Of a stretch of DNA of 64,000 bases, positions 26,202 through 35,699 are shown in pieces. Position numbers and translations under genes: made by a program. This DNA comes from Virgibacillus_R byunsanensis (GTDB lineage Bacteria; Bacillota; Bacilli; Bacillales; Amphibacillaceae), in contig NZ_JBHTKJ010000039.1 in NCBI RefSeq assembly GCF_042675965.1, positions 10,297 through 74,296 of the forward strand, written 5' to 3'. Position 1 is the first letter of the stretch. Every line of letters starts with the position of its first letter. The notes under the pieces were generated by a model. It was not told where the DNA came from, did not search any database, and saw nothing but the letters and a program-made list of their open reading frames with translations.

Positions 26202-26966
26202 TTAGTGCGCATTATCGCTACCAAAGAAATTTTTAAATGATTGAATGTTTGTTGCACGGTTCATAGCTGCAATAGAAGTAGTTAAAGGAATCCCTTTAGG
26301 GCAAACCTGAACACAGTTTTGTGCATTACCGCATCCAACCAGACCGCCTTCTTCCATTAGTCCTTCTAAACGTTCACTGGCATTCATTTCTCCTGTTGGA
26401 TGTGCGTTGAACAAACGTGCTTGTGAAACGGCAGCAGGTCCAATAAAATCTGATTTATCATTCACATTAGGACAGGCTTCCAAGCATACTCCACATGTCA
26501 TACACTTTGATAGTTCATATGCCCATTGACGTTTCTTCTCAGGCATACGTGGACCTGGGCCTAAATCATGTGTACCATCAATTGGTATCCATGCTTTAAC
26601 CTGTTTCAACGCATCAAACATACGTTCACGATCTACAATTAAATCACGAACTACTGGGAAAGTACTCATTGGTTCTAGGCGGATTGGCTGTTCTAGTTTA
26701 TCAACTAAAGCAGCACACGATTGTCTCGCTGTGCCGTTTATAACCATTGAACATGCTCCACAAACTTCCTCTAAACAGTTCATATCCCAATAAATTGGAG
26801 TAGTTTTTTCCCCATTTGCATTTACAGGGTTTTGACGAATTTCCATCAACCCGGAAATAACATTCATATTGGTACGATACGGAACATTGAAAGTTTCTTC
26901 ATAAGGAGCAGATTCTGGACTGTCTTGTCGAGTTATAATAAACGTAACTGTTTTTTCTTCAGCCAT
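26202..26966 (-). CDS. sdhB: Succinate dehydrogenase iron-sulfur subunit
   Basis: 254 residues. The N-terminal ferredoxin domain holds the 2Fe-2S cysteines in CLEEVCGACSMVINGTARQSC-type spacing (residues ~65-85). The C-terminal domain holds CMTCGVCLEACP and CGNAQNCVQVCP for the 4Fe-4S and 3Fe-4S clusters. It passes electrons from SdhA to the haem-containing SdhC and menaquinone at the inner face of the membrane. It starts two bases after sdhA ends. Confidence 0.97.
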   Translation of the reverse strand: MAEEKTVTFIITRQDSPESAPYEETFNVPYRTNMNVISGLMEIRQNPVNANGEKTTPIYWDMNCLEEVCGACSMVINGTARQSCAALVDKLEQPIRLEPMSTFPVVRDLIVDRERMFDALKQVKAWIPIDGTHDLGPGPRMPEKKRQWAYELSKCMTCGVCLEACPNVNDKSDFIGPAAVSQARLFNAHPTGEMNASERLEGLMEEGGLVGCGNAQNCVQVCPKGIPLTTSIAAMNRATNIQSFKNFFGSDNAH

Positions 26967-26968
26967 AC

Positions 26969-28732
26969 TTACTTACCCCCTTCACTTTTTTTAGTATAGT
27001 CACGTAATCTTGGTGGAATTAGTGATGTATCTACATCCTCATAAGTTAAAGTAGGTGAATTCGTTTCACGATCAAAGGTAGCAATCGTTGTCTTTAACCA
27101 TTCCTCATCATTACGATCCGGAAATTCAGGTTTATAGTGAGCTCCACGACTTTCATTACGATTGTAAGCTCCATTGGTGATCACACGTGCTAGATGAATC
27201 ATGTTTCTAAGTTGTCTCGTAAACATGACACCTTGGTTACTCCAACGCGAAGTGTCGTTAATATTAATGTTTTCCCAACGATCCAATAGTTCTTTAAGTT
27301 TTTCGTCGGTTTTTAATAGTTTTTCATTATCACGAACAACTGTTACGTTATCTGTCATCCATTCACCCAACTCTTTATGGATTTGGTAAGCATTTTCGCT
27401 ACCTTCCATTTTCATAAGAGCTTCAAACTTTTCTTGCTCTTCTTTCTCACGACTACTGAATAATTCTGGTGATAAATCATCAATATGCTTTTCCAAACCT
27501 TTTGTATATTTAATCGCATTAGGTCCGGCTACCATTCCGCCATAAATAGCTGACAATAGTGAATTTGCTCCTAAACGATTTCCGCCATGTTGTGAATAAT
27601 CACATTCACCTGCAGCAAAAATACCAGGGATATTGGTCATTTGATCATCATCAACCCATAATCCACCCATTGAATAGTGCACAGCTGGGAAAATTTTCAT
27701 TGGAACTTTTCGTGGGTCTTCCCCAACAAATTTTTCGTAAATCTCAATGATACCACCTAGCTTAACATCCAACTCTTTAGGGTCTTTGTGTGATAAATCA
27801 AGGTAAACCATATTCTCACCATTAATACCAAGCTTCTGGTTCACGCAAACGTCAAATATTTCCCGTGTAGCTATATCACGTGGTACTAAGTTACCATATG
27901 CTGGATATTTCTCTTCTAAGAAATACCATGGTTCACCATCTTTATATGTCCATACACGACCACCTTCACCACGAGCCGACTCACTCATTAAGCGAAGTTT
28001 ATCGTCACCAGGAATTGCTGTTGGATGTATTTGGATAAATTCACCATTTGCATACTTAGCACCCTGTTGATACAAGATACTCGCAGCAGAACCAGTGTTA
28101 ATAATGGAATTAGTTGATTTACCAAAAATAATCCCAGGTCCACCTGTAGCCAATATAGTTGCATCAGATGGGAATGATTTAATTTCATGTGTTGTAATAT
28201 CCTGAGCTACAATCCCTCTACCTACGCCTTCTTCATCAATAATTGCTCCGACGAATTCCCAGCTTTCATATTTCGTAACTAATCCTTCAACTTCATAACG
28301 ACGAACCTGCTCATCTAATGCATATAATAATTGTTGTCCTGTAGTTGCCCCTGCATATGCTGTGCGGTGATGTTGAGTACCACCAAAACGACGAAAATCA
28401 AGCAATCCTTCTGGTGTGCGGTTAAACATAACTCCCATACGATCCAACATATGTATAATACTTGGTGCTGCGTCAGTCATTGCTTTAACAGGTTTCTGGT
28501 TTGCTAAAAAGTCTCCACCATAAACTGTATCATCAAAGTGAATATCTGGGGAATCCCCTTCACCTTTTGTATTTACCGCACCATTGATACCACCTTGGGC
28601 ACATACAGAGTGAGAGCGTTTTACAGGCACGATAGAAAACAGGTCTACACTAACCCCTGCTTCTGCAGCTTTTATTGTTGCCATAAGACCAGCTAGTCCT
28701 CCGCCAACAACAGCAATTTTTCGATTACTCAT
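26969..28732 (-). CDS. sdhA: Succinate dehydrogenase flavoprotein subunit
   Basis: 587 residues. Oxidises succinate to fumarate with covalent FAD. N-terminal GGGLAGLMATIKAAEAG, the FAD-linking histidine region RSHSVCAQGGINGAVNT, active-site stretch HPTAIPGDDKLRLMSESARGEGG, and HYSMGGLWVD. Nearly collinear with B. subtilis SdhA. A GTG at 28744 would add four residues; ATG at 28732 lies 11 bases after AGGAG and matches the family N-terminus. Confidence 0.97.
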   Translation of the reverse strand: MSNRKIAVVGGGLAGLMATIKAAEAGVSVDLFSIVPVKRSHSVCAQGGINGAVNTKGEGDSPDIHFDDTVYGGDFLANQKPVKAMTDAAPSIIHMLDRMGVMFNRTPEGLLDFRRFGGTQHHRTAYAGATTGQQLLYALDEQVRRYEVEGLVTKYESWEFVGAIIDEEGVGRGIVAQDITTHEIKSFPSDATILATGGPGIIFGKSTNSIINTGSAASILYQQGAKYANGEFIQIHPTAIPGDDKLRLMSESARGEGGRVWTYKDGEPWYFLEEKYPAYGNLVPRDIATREIFDVCVNQKLGINGENMVYLDLSHKDPKELDVKLGGIIEIYEKFVGEDPRKVPMKIFPAVHYSMGGLWVDDDQMTNIPGIFAAGECDYSQHGGNRLGANSLLSAIYGGMVAGPNAIKYTKGLEKHIDDLSPELFSSREKEEQEKFEALMKMEGSENAYQIHKELGEWMTDNVTVVRDNEKLLKTDEKLKELLDRWENININDTSRWSNQGVMFTRQLRNMIHLARVITNGAYNRNESRGAHYKPEFPDRNDEEWLKTTIATFDRETNSPTLTYEDVDTSLIPPRLRDYTKKSEGGK

Positions 28733-28759
28733 ACTAATGCTCACTCCTTTTACTTTATA

Positions 28760-29380
28760 TTAAACTCCATACGCGAATGTAATTAATGCTCTTACACCTA
28801 TATAGCTAATAGCTAAGAACGTAATTAAAGAAACATATGTTACAATCTTTTGTGATCTTGGTGATTGCGCAAAGCCCCAAGAAACTAAAAAGCTCCATAA
28901 TCCGTTTGCAAAATGGAATGTAGTTGAAAGTACACCCAAAATGTAGAACCAAAACATGAAAGGATTTGATAAAATATTTTCCATTAAGCTATAATCTAAA
29001 TCTACATTACCCATTCCAATTTGGACACGTGTTTCCCATACATGCCAAGCTATGAAAATCAACGTAACTACTCCTGTTACTCGTTGTATGTAAAACATCC
29101 AATTACGAAAATAACCATAACGTTTCATATTATTTTTTGTAACAAAAACAATATAAACCCCTAAGATTGCATGAAATAAAATGGGTAGGAAAATAATAAA
29201 TGTTTCCAATACAAGCCTAAATGGTAGGTCATGCATAAATCCTGCCGCTTTGTTAAAGCTCTCTTCACCGTACACAGCAAAATGATTCACCACTAAGTGT
29301 TGAATCAAGAAAATACCAATTGGAATTACTCCCAATAGTGAATGTAGTCTACGGTAAAAATATTCACGATGTTCAGTCAT
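28760..29380 (-). CDS. sdhC: Succinate dehydrogenase cytochrome b558 subunit
   Basis: 206 residues with five membrane helices and conserved histidines (for example LIQHLVVNHFAVYG, IAWHVWETR and TTFHFANGLW) that ligate two b haems in the Bacillus enzyme. It anchors SdhAB and reduces menaquinone. AAGGGGGG precedes the ATG. It is the first gene of sdhCAB. Confidence 0.96.
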   Translation of the reverse strand: MTEHREYFYRRLHSLLGVIPIGIFLIQHLVVNHFAVYGEESFNKAAGFMHDLPFRLVLETFIIFLPILFHAILGVYIVFVTKNNMKRYGYFRNWMFYIQRVTGVVTLIFIAWHVWETRVQIGMGNVDLDYSLMENILSNPFMFWFYILGVLSTTFHFANGLWSFLVSWGFAQSPRSQKIVTYVSLITFLAISYIGVRALITFAYGV

Positions 29381-29502
29381 GTGTTACCCCCCTTAATAAT
29401 TATGTACTATTCATTCTAGTTGGCACAAAACTCTACACTATAATAGCATATCCTTACTTTATGTTAGTTATTGCTGAAAAATGTACGATTTGTGACATGT
29501 TT

Positions 29503-29531
29503 ATTGTACTTCTAACTACAAAAAGCGTCAA
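29503..29531 (-). promoter_or_regulatory. Sigma-A promoter of sdhCAB
   Basis: Minus strand TTGACG, 17 bases, TACAAT, leaving a leader of about 115 bases to sdhC. Repeat copy 2 begins only about 25 bases upstream of the -35 hexamer. Confidence 0.75.
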
Positions 29532-29556
29532 GAAAACGGAATAGCTATTTTTTTAT

Positions 29557-29970
29557 TTCGTGATTTTTCGCATCTTTTCTTATGACTGTTTTTGCACGCA
29601 TAGTTGCTTTTTTATCTTCATAGTTGATATATATAATGCGACGTAACTTATTCGTGAATTTGCTTTCTCGACACCGAGTGCTATACACCGCTTCGGCAGA
29701 ACACTTCGCTGATCATGGCGTTCTAATCATAGTAGGGAAAAAACACTTGGAATCTTGTTACATGACCTTTTTTTCTTGTACAGAAAGCTATTCTAAGCTG
29801 CGAAAAAGTGCGACACTCCTGGGGATCATATCAGCATGAAGAAGCTCACCAGCCACCCTAAGATGCGCGAAGTGTATTTCCAGAGCGAGTAACAGCACCA
29901 TCCATCATCTCAAGTTACGTCGCATTTTATATCTATTCTCTCAAAAGCAACAAATTTTACGAAAACAGCC
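29557..29970. repeat. Palindromic repeat element, family C, copy 2
   Basis: About 410 bases between the sdh promoter and yslB. Left arm 29584-29648 and right arm 29913-29970 both carry tgcgacgtaact at their inner ends and are distant inverted relatives. The left arm matches the right arm of copy 1 and the right arm matches the left arm of copy 1. Inside, ctcgacaccgagtgctata and the inverted gcgaagtgtatttccagag form a second inverted pair. No convincing gene lies within; the short frames are incidental. Confidence 0.75.
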
Positions 29971-30038
29971 TTTCTTATTTATCATTATCAGACAGAAAAC
30001 TCCCTCTTCAAGCACGGAAGTAGTTCAAAGAAGAGTAC

Positions 30039-30067
30039 TTGCACAATTTGCAATTTATATAGATAAT
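30039..30067 (+). promoter_or_regulatory. Sigma-A promoter of yslB
   Basis: TTGCAC, 17 bases, GATAAT, ending 59 bases before the yslB ATG. Confidence 0.55.
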
Positions 30068-30125
30068 AAAACTAGTAATCTCTTAGGACAATATTAGCCT
30101 GATTATATAAGAAAGGATGACATCT

Positions 30126-30563
30126 ATGTCAAAAAAACAAGAAAGAACATCCCTTAAACTTCTTGATGAACTCCATACATCTGGTGCTGGTTATGACGTT
30201 TTACGTTATATAAGCTTACCTGAATTATTAGGGACTGAATCTACAACACTTTTGTATTTCATGGGGAAAAATCTTGCTAGAAAATTAGATATTAGTGTCG
30301 TTGAAGATATTTTTACAGTTTACGAAAAACTGGGTTGGGGTAAATTAGAACTTGTTAAAGATAAACGAAAAGAGATCATTTTCCATTTAATGTCCGATTC
30401 GGTTGCTCACCGTTTGAACGCTCCATTTAACACAGAATTCCGTTTTGAAGCAGGTTTTCTTGCAGAAGCTATGCAGCACTTATCTGGTAAACAGTGTGAA
30501 TGTACAGAAGAAATAAATAATAAAATACTGCAGGTGGAGTTTAGAGTAGTCTATACAGATTAA
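30126..30563 (+). CDS. yslB: Conserved protein YslB
   Basis: 145 residues, soluble, of the YslB family found next to uvrC and sdhC in Bacillus. It contains SGAGYDVLRYISLPELLG near the start, FMGKNLARKL, FRFEAGFLAEAMQ and a Cys pair (KQCECTEE) near the C-terminus. The fold is of the ligand-binding V4R-like type by my reading; function is unknown. ATG at 30126 has AAAGG nine bases upstream, whereas ATG at 30117 overlaps that site. Confidence 0.82.
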   Translation: MSKKQERTSLKLLDELHTSGAGYDVLRYISLPELLGTESTTLLYFMGKNLARKLDISVVEDIFTVYEKLGWGKLELVKDKRKEIIFHLMSDSVAHRLNAPFNTEFRFEAGFLAEAMQHLSGKQCECTEEINNKILQVEFRVVYTD

Positions 30564-30608
30564 ACAGTCCTATTCCATTACTGAAGAGTTAGATGCTGAT
30601 ACATAATT

Positions 30609-30636
30609 GGTACTGTTCCTCACCTAGAACAGTACC
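30609..30636. terminator. Bidirectional terminator between yslB and uvrC
   Basis: 10-bp perfect stem (ggtactgttc/gaacagtacc), eight-base loop, between convergent genes. Confidence 0.75.
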
Positions 30637-30644
30637 ATTCCTTA

Positions 30645-32429
30645 TTAGTTTTCTGCTTTATTTAAATGGGAAAGAATTTCCTCAGCTATATTACTCGGTA
30701 TACCTAATTTCGTGATTGCTTGTAATGATGTACTTTTAATTTCCTCTACAGATTTGAAATGGTGAAGTAATAACTTTCTTCTTTTTTCACCAACACCAGG
30801 TATCTTATCCAGTTCTGATTGAAATAGGCTTTTTCCTCGAAGTTGACGGTGAAATGAAATTGCAAACCGATGTACTTCGTCTTGGATGCGCTGTACAAGG
30901 TAAAATTCCTGCGATTTTCTAGATAACGAAATAATGGCAGGTGGAAATCCGTATAATAACTCACTTGTTTTATGCTTATCGTCTTTTGCTAACCCACATA
31001 ATGGAATGCTCAAACCTAATTCATTTTCTAATACGTCCAAGGCTGCGCTCATTTGTCCTTTACCACCGTCAACCATAATAAGGTCTGGCAACGGTAACTG
31101 TTCTTTTAATACACGTGTGTATCTTCTACGAATAACTTCGCGCATTGTTTCATAATCATCAGGTCCCTGTACATCCCTTACCTTGTACTTTCGATACTCT
31201 TTTTTATTCGGCCTACCATCGATAAATACAACCATTGCTGAAACTGGATCAGTACCTTGTATATTTGAGTTATCGAATGCTTCTATTCGATGGGGCATCT
31301 CAATATGGAGTGCTTCACCAAGTCGTTCAACAGCTATAACCGTACGTTCTTCGTTCCGTTCTATAATTGAAAACTTTTCTTCCAAAGCAATTTTTGCATT
31401 TTCCATTGCTAATTCTACTAATTCCTTTTTTCTTCCTCTAAAAGGAGTATGGACATCCATTTCCAATAATTCAGCTAGTAAATCAACATCAGTTCCAATC
31501 GGCACTAAAATTTGCTTGGGTTTTAGGTGGTGTTGATGTAAATAAAAGCGCCCAATATAGCTGATAAAAGCATCAGTAGGATCATCAAATATCGGAAATA
31601 TAGCAACATCCCGTTCAATAAGTTTTCCTTGGCGAATGAAGAAAACTTGTACACACATCCAGCCTTTATCATAACTGAAACCAAATAAATCTCGGTCCAC
31701 ACTATCATTCAATGTCATTTTTTGTTGCTCCATTACTATTTCTATATGCTGTATCTGATCACGCATCTCCTTAGCACGTTCAAAATTCAACTGTTCGCTA
31801 GCCTCTAACATTTTATCCTTTAGACTCTTTTTAATATCCTTGTATCCACCATGTAAAAATGAGGATATGCTTTTCACAATATCTCTGTATGTTTCCACAG
31901 AAGGAGGCTGTTCACTGCATGCTAGACATTGGTCCATATGATAATACAAGCAAACCCGACCAGGCGGATTATTACATTTTTTTAAAGGATATAGTCGGTC
32001 TAACAGTTTTTTGGTTTCCTTTGCAGATATAACATTTGGATAAGGTCCAAAATATTTACCCTTATCTTTTTTAACTTTTCGTGTAATAAGTAAACGGGGA
32101 TGTCTCTCAGCGGTAATTTTCAAATAAGGATATGATTTATCATCTTTTAATAATACATTATATTTAGGGTCATATTTTTTAATTAAATTCATTTCCAATA
32201 TGAGTGCTTCAATTTCGGAAGTTGTAACAATGTACTCAAAATCTTGAATTTCTTGTACAAGTCGCTGTGTTTTCATGTCATTTGCACCAGTGAAATAAGA
32301 TCTAATTCTATTTCTCAATAACTTAGACTTACCAACATAAATAATCGTATTGTTTTTATCTTTCATTAAATAACAACCTGGTTGAGTAGGAAGAACAGCT
32401 AGTTTTTCTTTAATTATTTGATTCATCAT
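30645..32429 (-). CDS. uvrC: Excinuclease ABC subunit C
   Basis: 594 residues. The N-terminal GIY-YIG nuclease (PGCYLMKDKNNTIIYVGKS) cuts 3' of DNA lesions. A UVR motif lies near residues 200-235 (LKDKMLEASEQLNFERAKEMRDQ region), then the RNase H-like nuclease that cuts 5' (IEAFDNSNIQGTDPVSAMVV, IMVDGGKGQ) and a C-terminal helix-hairpin-helix (IPGVGEKRRKLLLHHF). A promoter-like GTGACA-N18-TATAAT overlaps the trxA terminator just upstream. Confidence 0.97.
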   Translation of the reverse strand: MMNQIIKEKLAVLPTQPGCYLMKDKNNTIIYVGKSKLLRNRIRSYFTGANDMKTQRLVQEIQDFEYIVTTSEIEALILEMNLIKKYDPKYNVLLKDDKSYPYLKITAERHPRLLITRKVKKDKGKYFGPYPNVISAKETKKLLDRLYPLKKCNNPPGRVCLYYHMDQCLACSEQPPSVETYRDIVKSISSFLHGGYKDIKKSLKDKMLEASEQLNFERAKEMRDQIQHIEIVMEQQKMTLNDSVDRDLFGFSYDKGWMCVQVFFIRQGKLIERDVAIFPIFDDPTDAFISYIGRFYLHQHHLKPKQILVPIGTDVDLLAELLEMDVHTPFRGRKKELVELAMENAKIALEEKFSIIERNEERTVIAVERLGEALHIEMPHRIEAFDNSNIQGTDPVSAMVVFIDGRPNKKEYRKYKVRDVQGPDDYETMREVIRRRYTRVLKEQLPLPDLIMVDGGKGQMSAALDVLENELGLSIPLCGLAKDDKHKTSELLYGFPPAIISLSRKSQEFYLVQRIQDEVHRFAISFHRQLRGKSLFQSELDKIPGVGEKRRKLLLHHFKSVEEIKSTSLQAITKLGIPSNIAEEILSHLNKAEN

Positions 32430-32479
32430 TATTCCATCCCTTTATTAAACTTCATGTCTATCATTATAATATGTAAAAT

Positions 32480-32510
32480 AATCCCTTGTCACATCACGTA
32501 ACAAGGGATT
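32480..32510 (-). terminator. Terminator of trxA
   Basis: 10-bp stem (aatcccttgt/acaagggatt) with an 11-base loop, about 35 bases after the trxA stop. Confidence 0.75.
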
Positions 32511-32543
32511 GATACTTCCGAAATATTAAGTTAATTAATTATC

Positions 32544-32858
32544 TTAAGCGTGTTTATTAATCAGATCAACAAGTGCTTCTTTTGGTTGAAAACCAATTAC
32601 TTGATCAACGACATTACCATCTTTAATTAATAATAATGTGGGAATACTCATAACGCCATATTTTCCAGCAGTTTCCTGGTTCTCATCAACGTCAAGTTTT
32701 ACAATTTGAACTTTATCTTCCATTTCACCATCAATTTCCTCTAGGACAGGAGCGATCATTTTACAAGGTCCACACCACGGTGCCCAAAAATCAGCTAATA
32801 CTAATCCTTCAGAAGTCTCTTCTGTGAAATTTTGATCGGTTACATTTACGATTGCCAT
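32544..32858 (-). CDS. trxA: Thioredoxin
   Basis: 104 residues with the redox motif WAPWCGPCKM (cysteines about residues 29 and 32), the cis-proline loop MSIPTLLL and a KEALVDLINKHA end. General cytosolic disulfide reductant. ATG at 32858 is used because GGAGG lies seven bases upstream; an upstream in-frame start at 32876 would place that site inside the gene. Monocistronic by its flanking signals. Confidence 0.97.
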   Translation of the reverse strand: MAIVNVTDQNFTEETSEGLVLADFWAPWCGPCKMIAPVLEEIDGEMEDKVQIVKLDVDENQETAGKYGVMSIPTLLLIKDGNVVDQVIGFQPKEALVDLINKHA

Positions 32859-33007
32859 TATTATTCCTCCAATCATCTTTAATTCTTAATTGAGTATATC
32901 ATCTATATTACTCCCTTGCTAACACTTTGCTTATACAAGTCAAAAGCATATCACCTTACAGGTTGTGATTACATTTCCTGAGTTTCAAGTTCTCCAAGAA
33001 CCAATTA

Positions 33008-33037
33008 AACGACCTGATCACGGATGATCAGGTCGTT
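33008..33037 (-). terminator. Terminator of the fad-etf cluster
   Basis: 13-bp perfect stem (aacgacctgatca/tgatcaggtcgtt), four-base loop, right after the etfA stop. Confidence 0.9.
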
Positions 33038-33042
33038 CATTA

Positions 33043-34017
33043 TTATACCTTTAACTTTTTAAACTCTTCAATAAGCATTGGAACTACATCAAATAAGTCA
33101 CCAACAATTCCATAGTCAGCTACATTAAAAATATTAGCTTCTGGATCTTTATTGATTGCAACAATTACTTTAGAATTTGACATCCCTGCTAAATGTTGGA
33201 TAGCTCCAGAAATACCTACTGCGATATATAAATCTGGTGTGACAACTTTTCCAGTTTGCCCAATTTGTAATGAATAGTCACAGTATTCAGCATCACATGC
33301 TCCGCGAGACGCTCCGACTGCACCACCTAATACATCTGCAAGTTCATATAGTGGTTTAAAGCCTTCTTCACTTTTAACACCACGTCCACCTGCAATAATA
33401 ACATTTGCTTCGGATAAATCTACACCTTCAGATGCTTTGCGGATAACTTCTTTTATAACTGTACGTATGTCAGTAATGTCTACATCTTTTGACGTAACCT
33501 CACCAGAACGAGAATCATCACGTTCCAGGGCTGGTACGTTATTTGGGCGAATGGTTACAAATGTTATGCCACTTGTAATAATTTTCTTTTCAAATGCTTT
33601 CCCTGAATAAATCGGTCTTGTGAACACTGCGTTACCACCGTCAACATCAATTTCAGTAGCATCTGAAATTAAACCTGTATCAAGTTTACTTGCAAGCTTA
33701 GGGGTCAAATCTTTTCCGACTGCCGTGTGTCCCATAACAATTCCATTTGGGGACTCTTCATTAATAACAGTCATTATTGCTTGACCATATCCTTCAGATG
33801 TATACGTTTCCAAATTATCATGTTTAACTGTAATTACACGATCAGCACCATAATATATCATTTCCTGTGCTTGACTATTTAAATCATCACTACCACATAT
33901 AACTCCTACAATTTCCCCATCGGCATTAATCTTTTTAGCGGCAGAAATTGCTTCGAAGGTTACATTACGTAATGAACCATCCCTTGCTTCACCAATTACT
34001 AGTAATTTATCACTCAT
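33043..34017 (-). CDS. etfA: Electron transfer flavoprotein, alpha subunit
   Basis: 324 residues. The C-terminal half carries the FAD site: VIIAGGRGVKSEEGFKPLYELADVLGGAVGASRGACDAEY (given here only as a locator, about residues 205-245) and IGQTGKVVTPDLYIAVGISGAIQHLAGM. With EtfB it accepts electrons from acyl-CoA dehydrogenases and delivers them to the respiratory chain. Last gene of the fad cluster, 27 bases after etfB. Confidence 0.96.
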   Translation of the reverse strand: MSDKLLVIGEARDGSLRNVTFEAISAAKKINADGEIVGVICGSDDLNSQAQEMIYYGADRVITVKHDNLETYTSEGYGQAIMTVINEESPNGIVMGHTAVGKDLTPKLASKLDTGLISDATEIDVDGGNAVFTRPIYSGKAFEKKIITSGITFVTIRPNNVPALERDDSRSGEVTSKDVDITDIRTVIKEVIRKASEGVDLSEANVIIAGGRGVKSEEGFKPLYELADVLGGAVGASRGACDAEYCDYSLQIGQTGKVVTPDLYIAVGISGAIQHLAGMSNSKVIVAINKDPEANIFNVADYGIVGDLFDVVPMLIEEFKKLKV

Positions 34018-34044
34018 GTTCGTATCTCCTTTCTGTCATTCGTT

Positions 34045-34818
34045 TTAAAGTACTTTTGCTTCATTTTTAAGCAAGGAAATTAATTCTTGAACTTGTTCGT
34101 CAAGTTCACCCTCAAGTACTCTTCCCGCTTCTTTTTCTGGTGGTAAAAATATTTCTATTGTTTTTGTTTTCGCTTCAACATCGTCTTCATCAAGATCTAG
34201 ATCATCTATCTCTAGCTCTTCTAAAGGTTTTTTCTTCGCTTTCATAATTCCAGGTAATGAAGGATAACGGGGATCATTTAGCCCTTGTTGACATGTAACA
34301 AGTACTGGTAGGCTCGTTTCAATTTTTTCAACATCACCTTCAACATCTTTATCAATGTTCACTTTATCTCCATCAATAGAAAGGCTTGTAATTGTAGTAA
34401 TATAAGGAATACCAAGCGCTTCTGCGAGCCTTGGTCCTACTTGCCCGCTTGCCTCATCTATTGCCACATTACCTGCCAAAATTAAATCAACTTCTTTATC
34501 TTCAAAATAGGACTGCAATACTTTCGCAGTAGTATATTGGTCTCCATCTTCAAGATCGTCTTCTGTGTTAATTAAAACTGCTTTATCAGCACCCATTGCT
34601 AGAGCAGTACGCAATTGCTTTTCTGACTCTTCATCACCAACTGTGATAACTGTAACTTCTCCACCATGTGCATCACGTTGGATGATTGCTTCTTCTACAG
34701 CATATTCATCATATGGGTTTATAATAAATTCGGCACCATCGTCTTCGATTCGTCCATTTGAAACAGCAATTTTTTCCTCTGTATCAAAAGTTCTTTTTAG
34801 CAAAACGTAAATATTCAT
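34045..34818 (-). CDS. etfB: Electron transfer flavoprotein, beta subunit
   Basis: 257 residues. It opens with NIYVLLKRTFDTEEKIAV and contains INPYDEYAVEEAI, the AMP/adenine-binding LAGNVAIDEASGQVGPRLAEALG and the recognition loop SLPVLVTCQQGLNDPRYPSLPGIMKAKKKP (a helix contacting dehydrogenase partners). Forms the heterodimer with EtfA encoded next to it. AGGATC-type Shine-Dalgarno before the ATG; located 18 bases after fadB. Confidence 0.96.
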   Translation of the reverse strand: MNIYVLLKRTFDTEEKIAVSNGRIEDDGAEFIINPYDEYAVEEAIIQRDAHGGEVTVITVGDEESEKQLRTALAMGADKAVLINTEDDLEDGDQYTTAKVLQSYFEDKEVDLILAGNVAIDEASGQVGPRLAEALGIPYITTITSLSIDGDKVNIDKDVEGDVEKIETSLPVLVTCQQGLNDPRYPSLPGIMKAKKKPLEELEIDDLDLDEDDVEAKTKTIEIFLPPEKEAGRVLEGELDEQVQELISLLKNEAKVL

Positions 34819-34836
34819 GAGAGATCCTCCTTAATT

Positions 34837-35610
34837 CTATTTATCTTGGAAGTTTGGCTTACGTTTCTCAACAAAAGCCTGTACACCTTCTTTTGCATCC
34901 TCTGAACCAAATATATCACCAAAAGCTTTTGCCTCTTCTTGAACACCATCAACAAATTGCTCTCTTTTGGCAAATGGAATTAAGTGCATAACATGACTGA
35001 TAGAAGGCTTACTTTTAGCTGCAATCTTTTCTGCCAGTTTAATAGCTTCATTAAGTACTTCCGCTTCATCCACAACTTTATTAGCAAGTCCTAATCCGTG
35101 AGCCTCAATTCCACTAATAGGTTCACCCGTTAGAATCATTTCATATGCTTTTGCTGTACCGACATAGTTTGGTAAGCGTTGTGTTCCAGCGAATCCTGGA
35201 ATAATCCCTAACGTTAGTTCAGGTAATCCAAGTTTTGCATTATCTGCTACTATACGCATGTGACAAGCCATAGCAAGTTCTAATCCTCCACCTAATGCTG
35301 CACCATGGATCGCTGCAATCACTGGAATATGAAAATTTTCTAGTCGGTCAAATAACTGTTGACCACTTTCTGCTAAAGACTGATAATCTGATGCGTGTTG
35401 TAAGGATGTAAATTCCTTAATATCTGCACCCGCTGAGAAGAATTTACCTTCTCCCCTTAAAACAATTGCTTTGATAGCGCTATCTTTTTCGATCTCATTT
35501 AGCTTTTGTTCAAGGTCTTTTAATAGAGTACTAGATAATGCATTTGCTGGTGGACTCTGTATAGTTAAAATTGCAACACTATTATTTGTTTCGTGTGCTA
35601 ATGTCCCCAA
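34837..35610 (-). CDS. fadB: Enoyl-CoA hydratase
   Basis: 257 residues of the crotonase family. The oxyanion-hole segment is SAGADIKEF, the first catalytic region AAIHGAALGGGLELAMACH and the second PELTLGIIPGFAGTQRLPNYVG. Hydrates 2-enoyl-CoA in beta-oxidation. The start is TTG (35610-35608) with AGGAGGG seven bases upstream. This is the YsiB position of B. subtilis, between fadR and etfB. Confidence 0.93.
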   Translation of the reverse strand: MGTLAHETNNSVAILTIQSPPANALSSTLLKDLEQKLNEIEKDSAIKAIVLRGEGKFFSAGADIKEFTSLQHASDYQSLAESGQQLFDRLENFHIPVIAAIHGAALGGGLELAMACHMRIVADNAKLGLPELTLGIIPGFAGTQRLPNYVGTAKAYEMILTGEPISGIEAHGLGLANKVVDEAEVLNEAIKLAEKIAAKSKPSISHVMHLIPFAKREQFVDGVQEEAKAFGDIFGSEDAKEGVQAFVEKRKPNFQDK

Positions 35611-35699
35611 GTTAATCCCTCCTCATTACTATAGTAACAGAATTCTTACATCTGCTCACTAACAAATTTATTTTAATTATATGTTACTGCAAACACAAC

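Noticed and set aside
29624..29839. Short frame inside repeat copy 2
   Set aside because: It spans the palindromic repeat, lacks a ribosome site and has no protein-like features.
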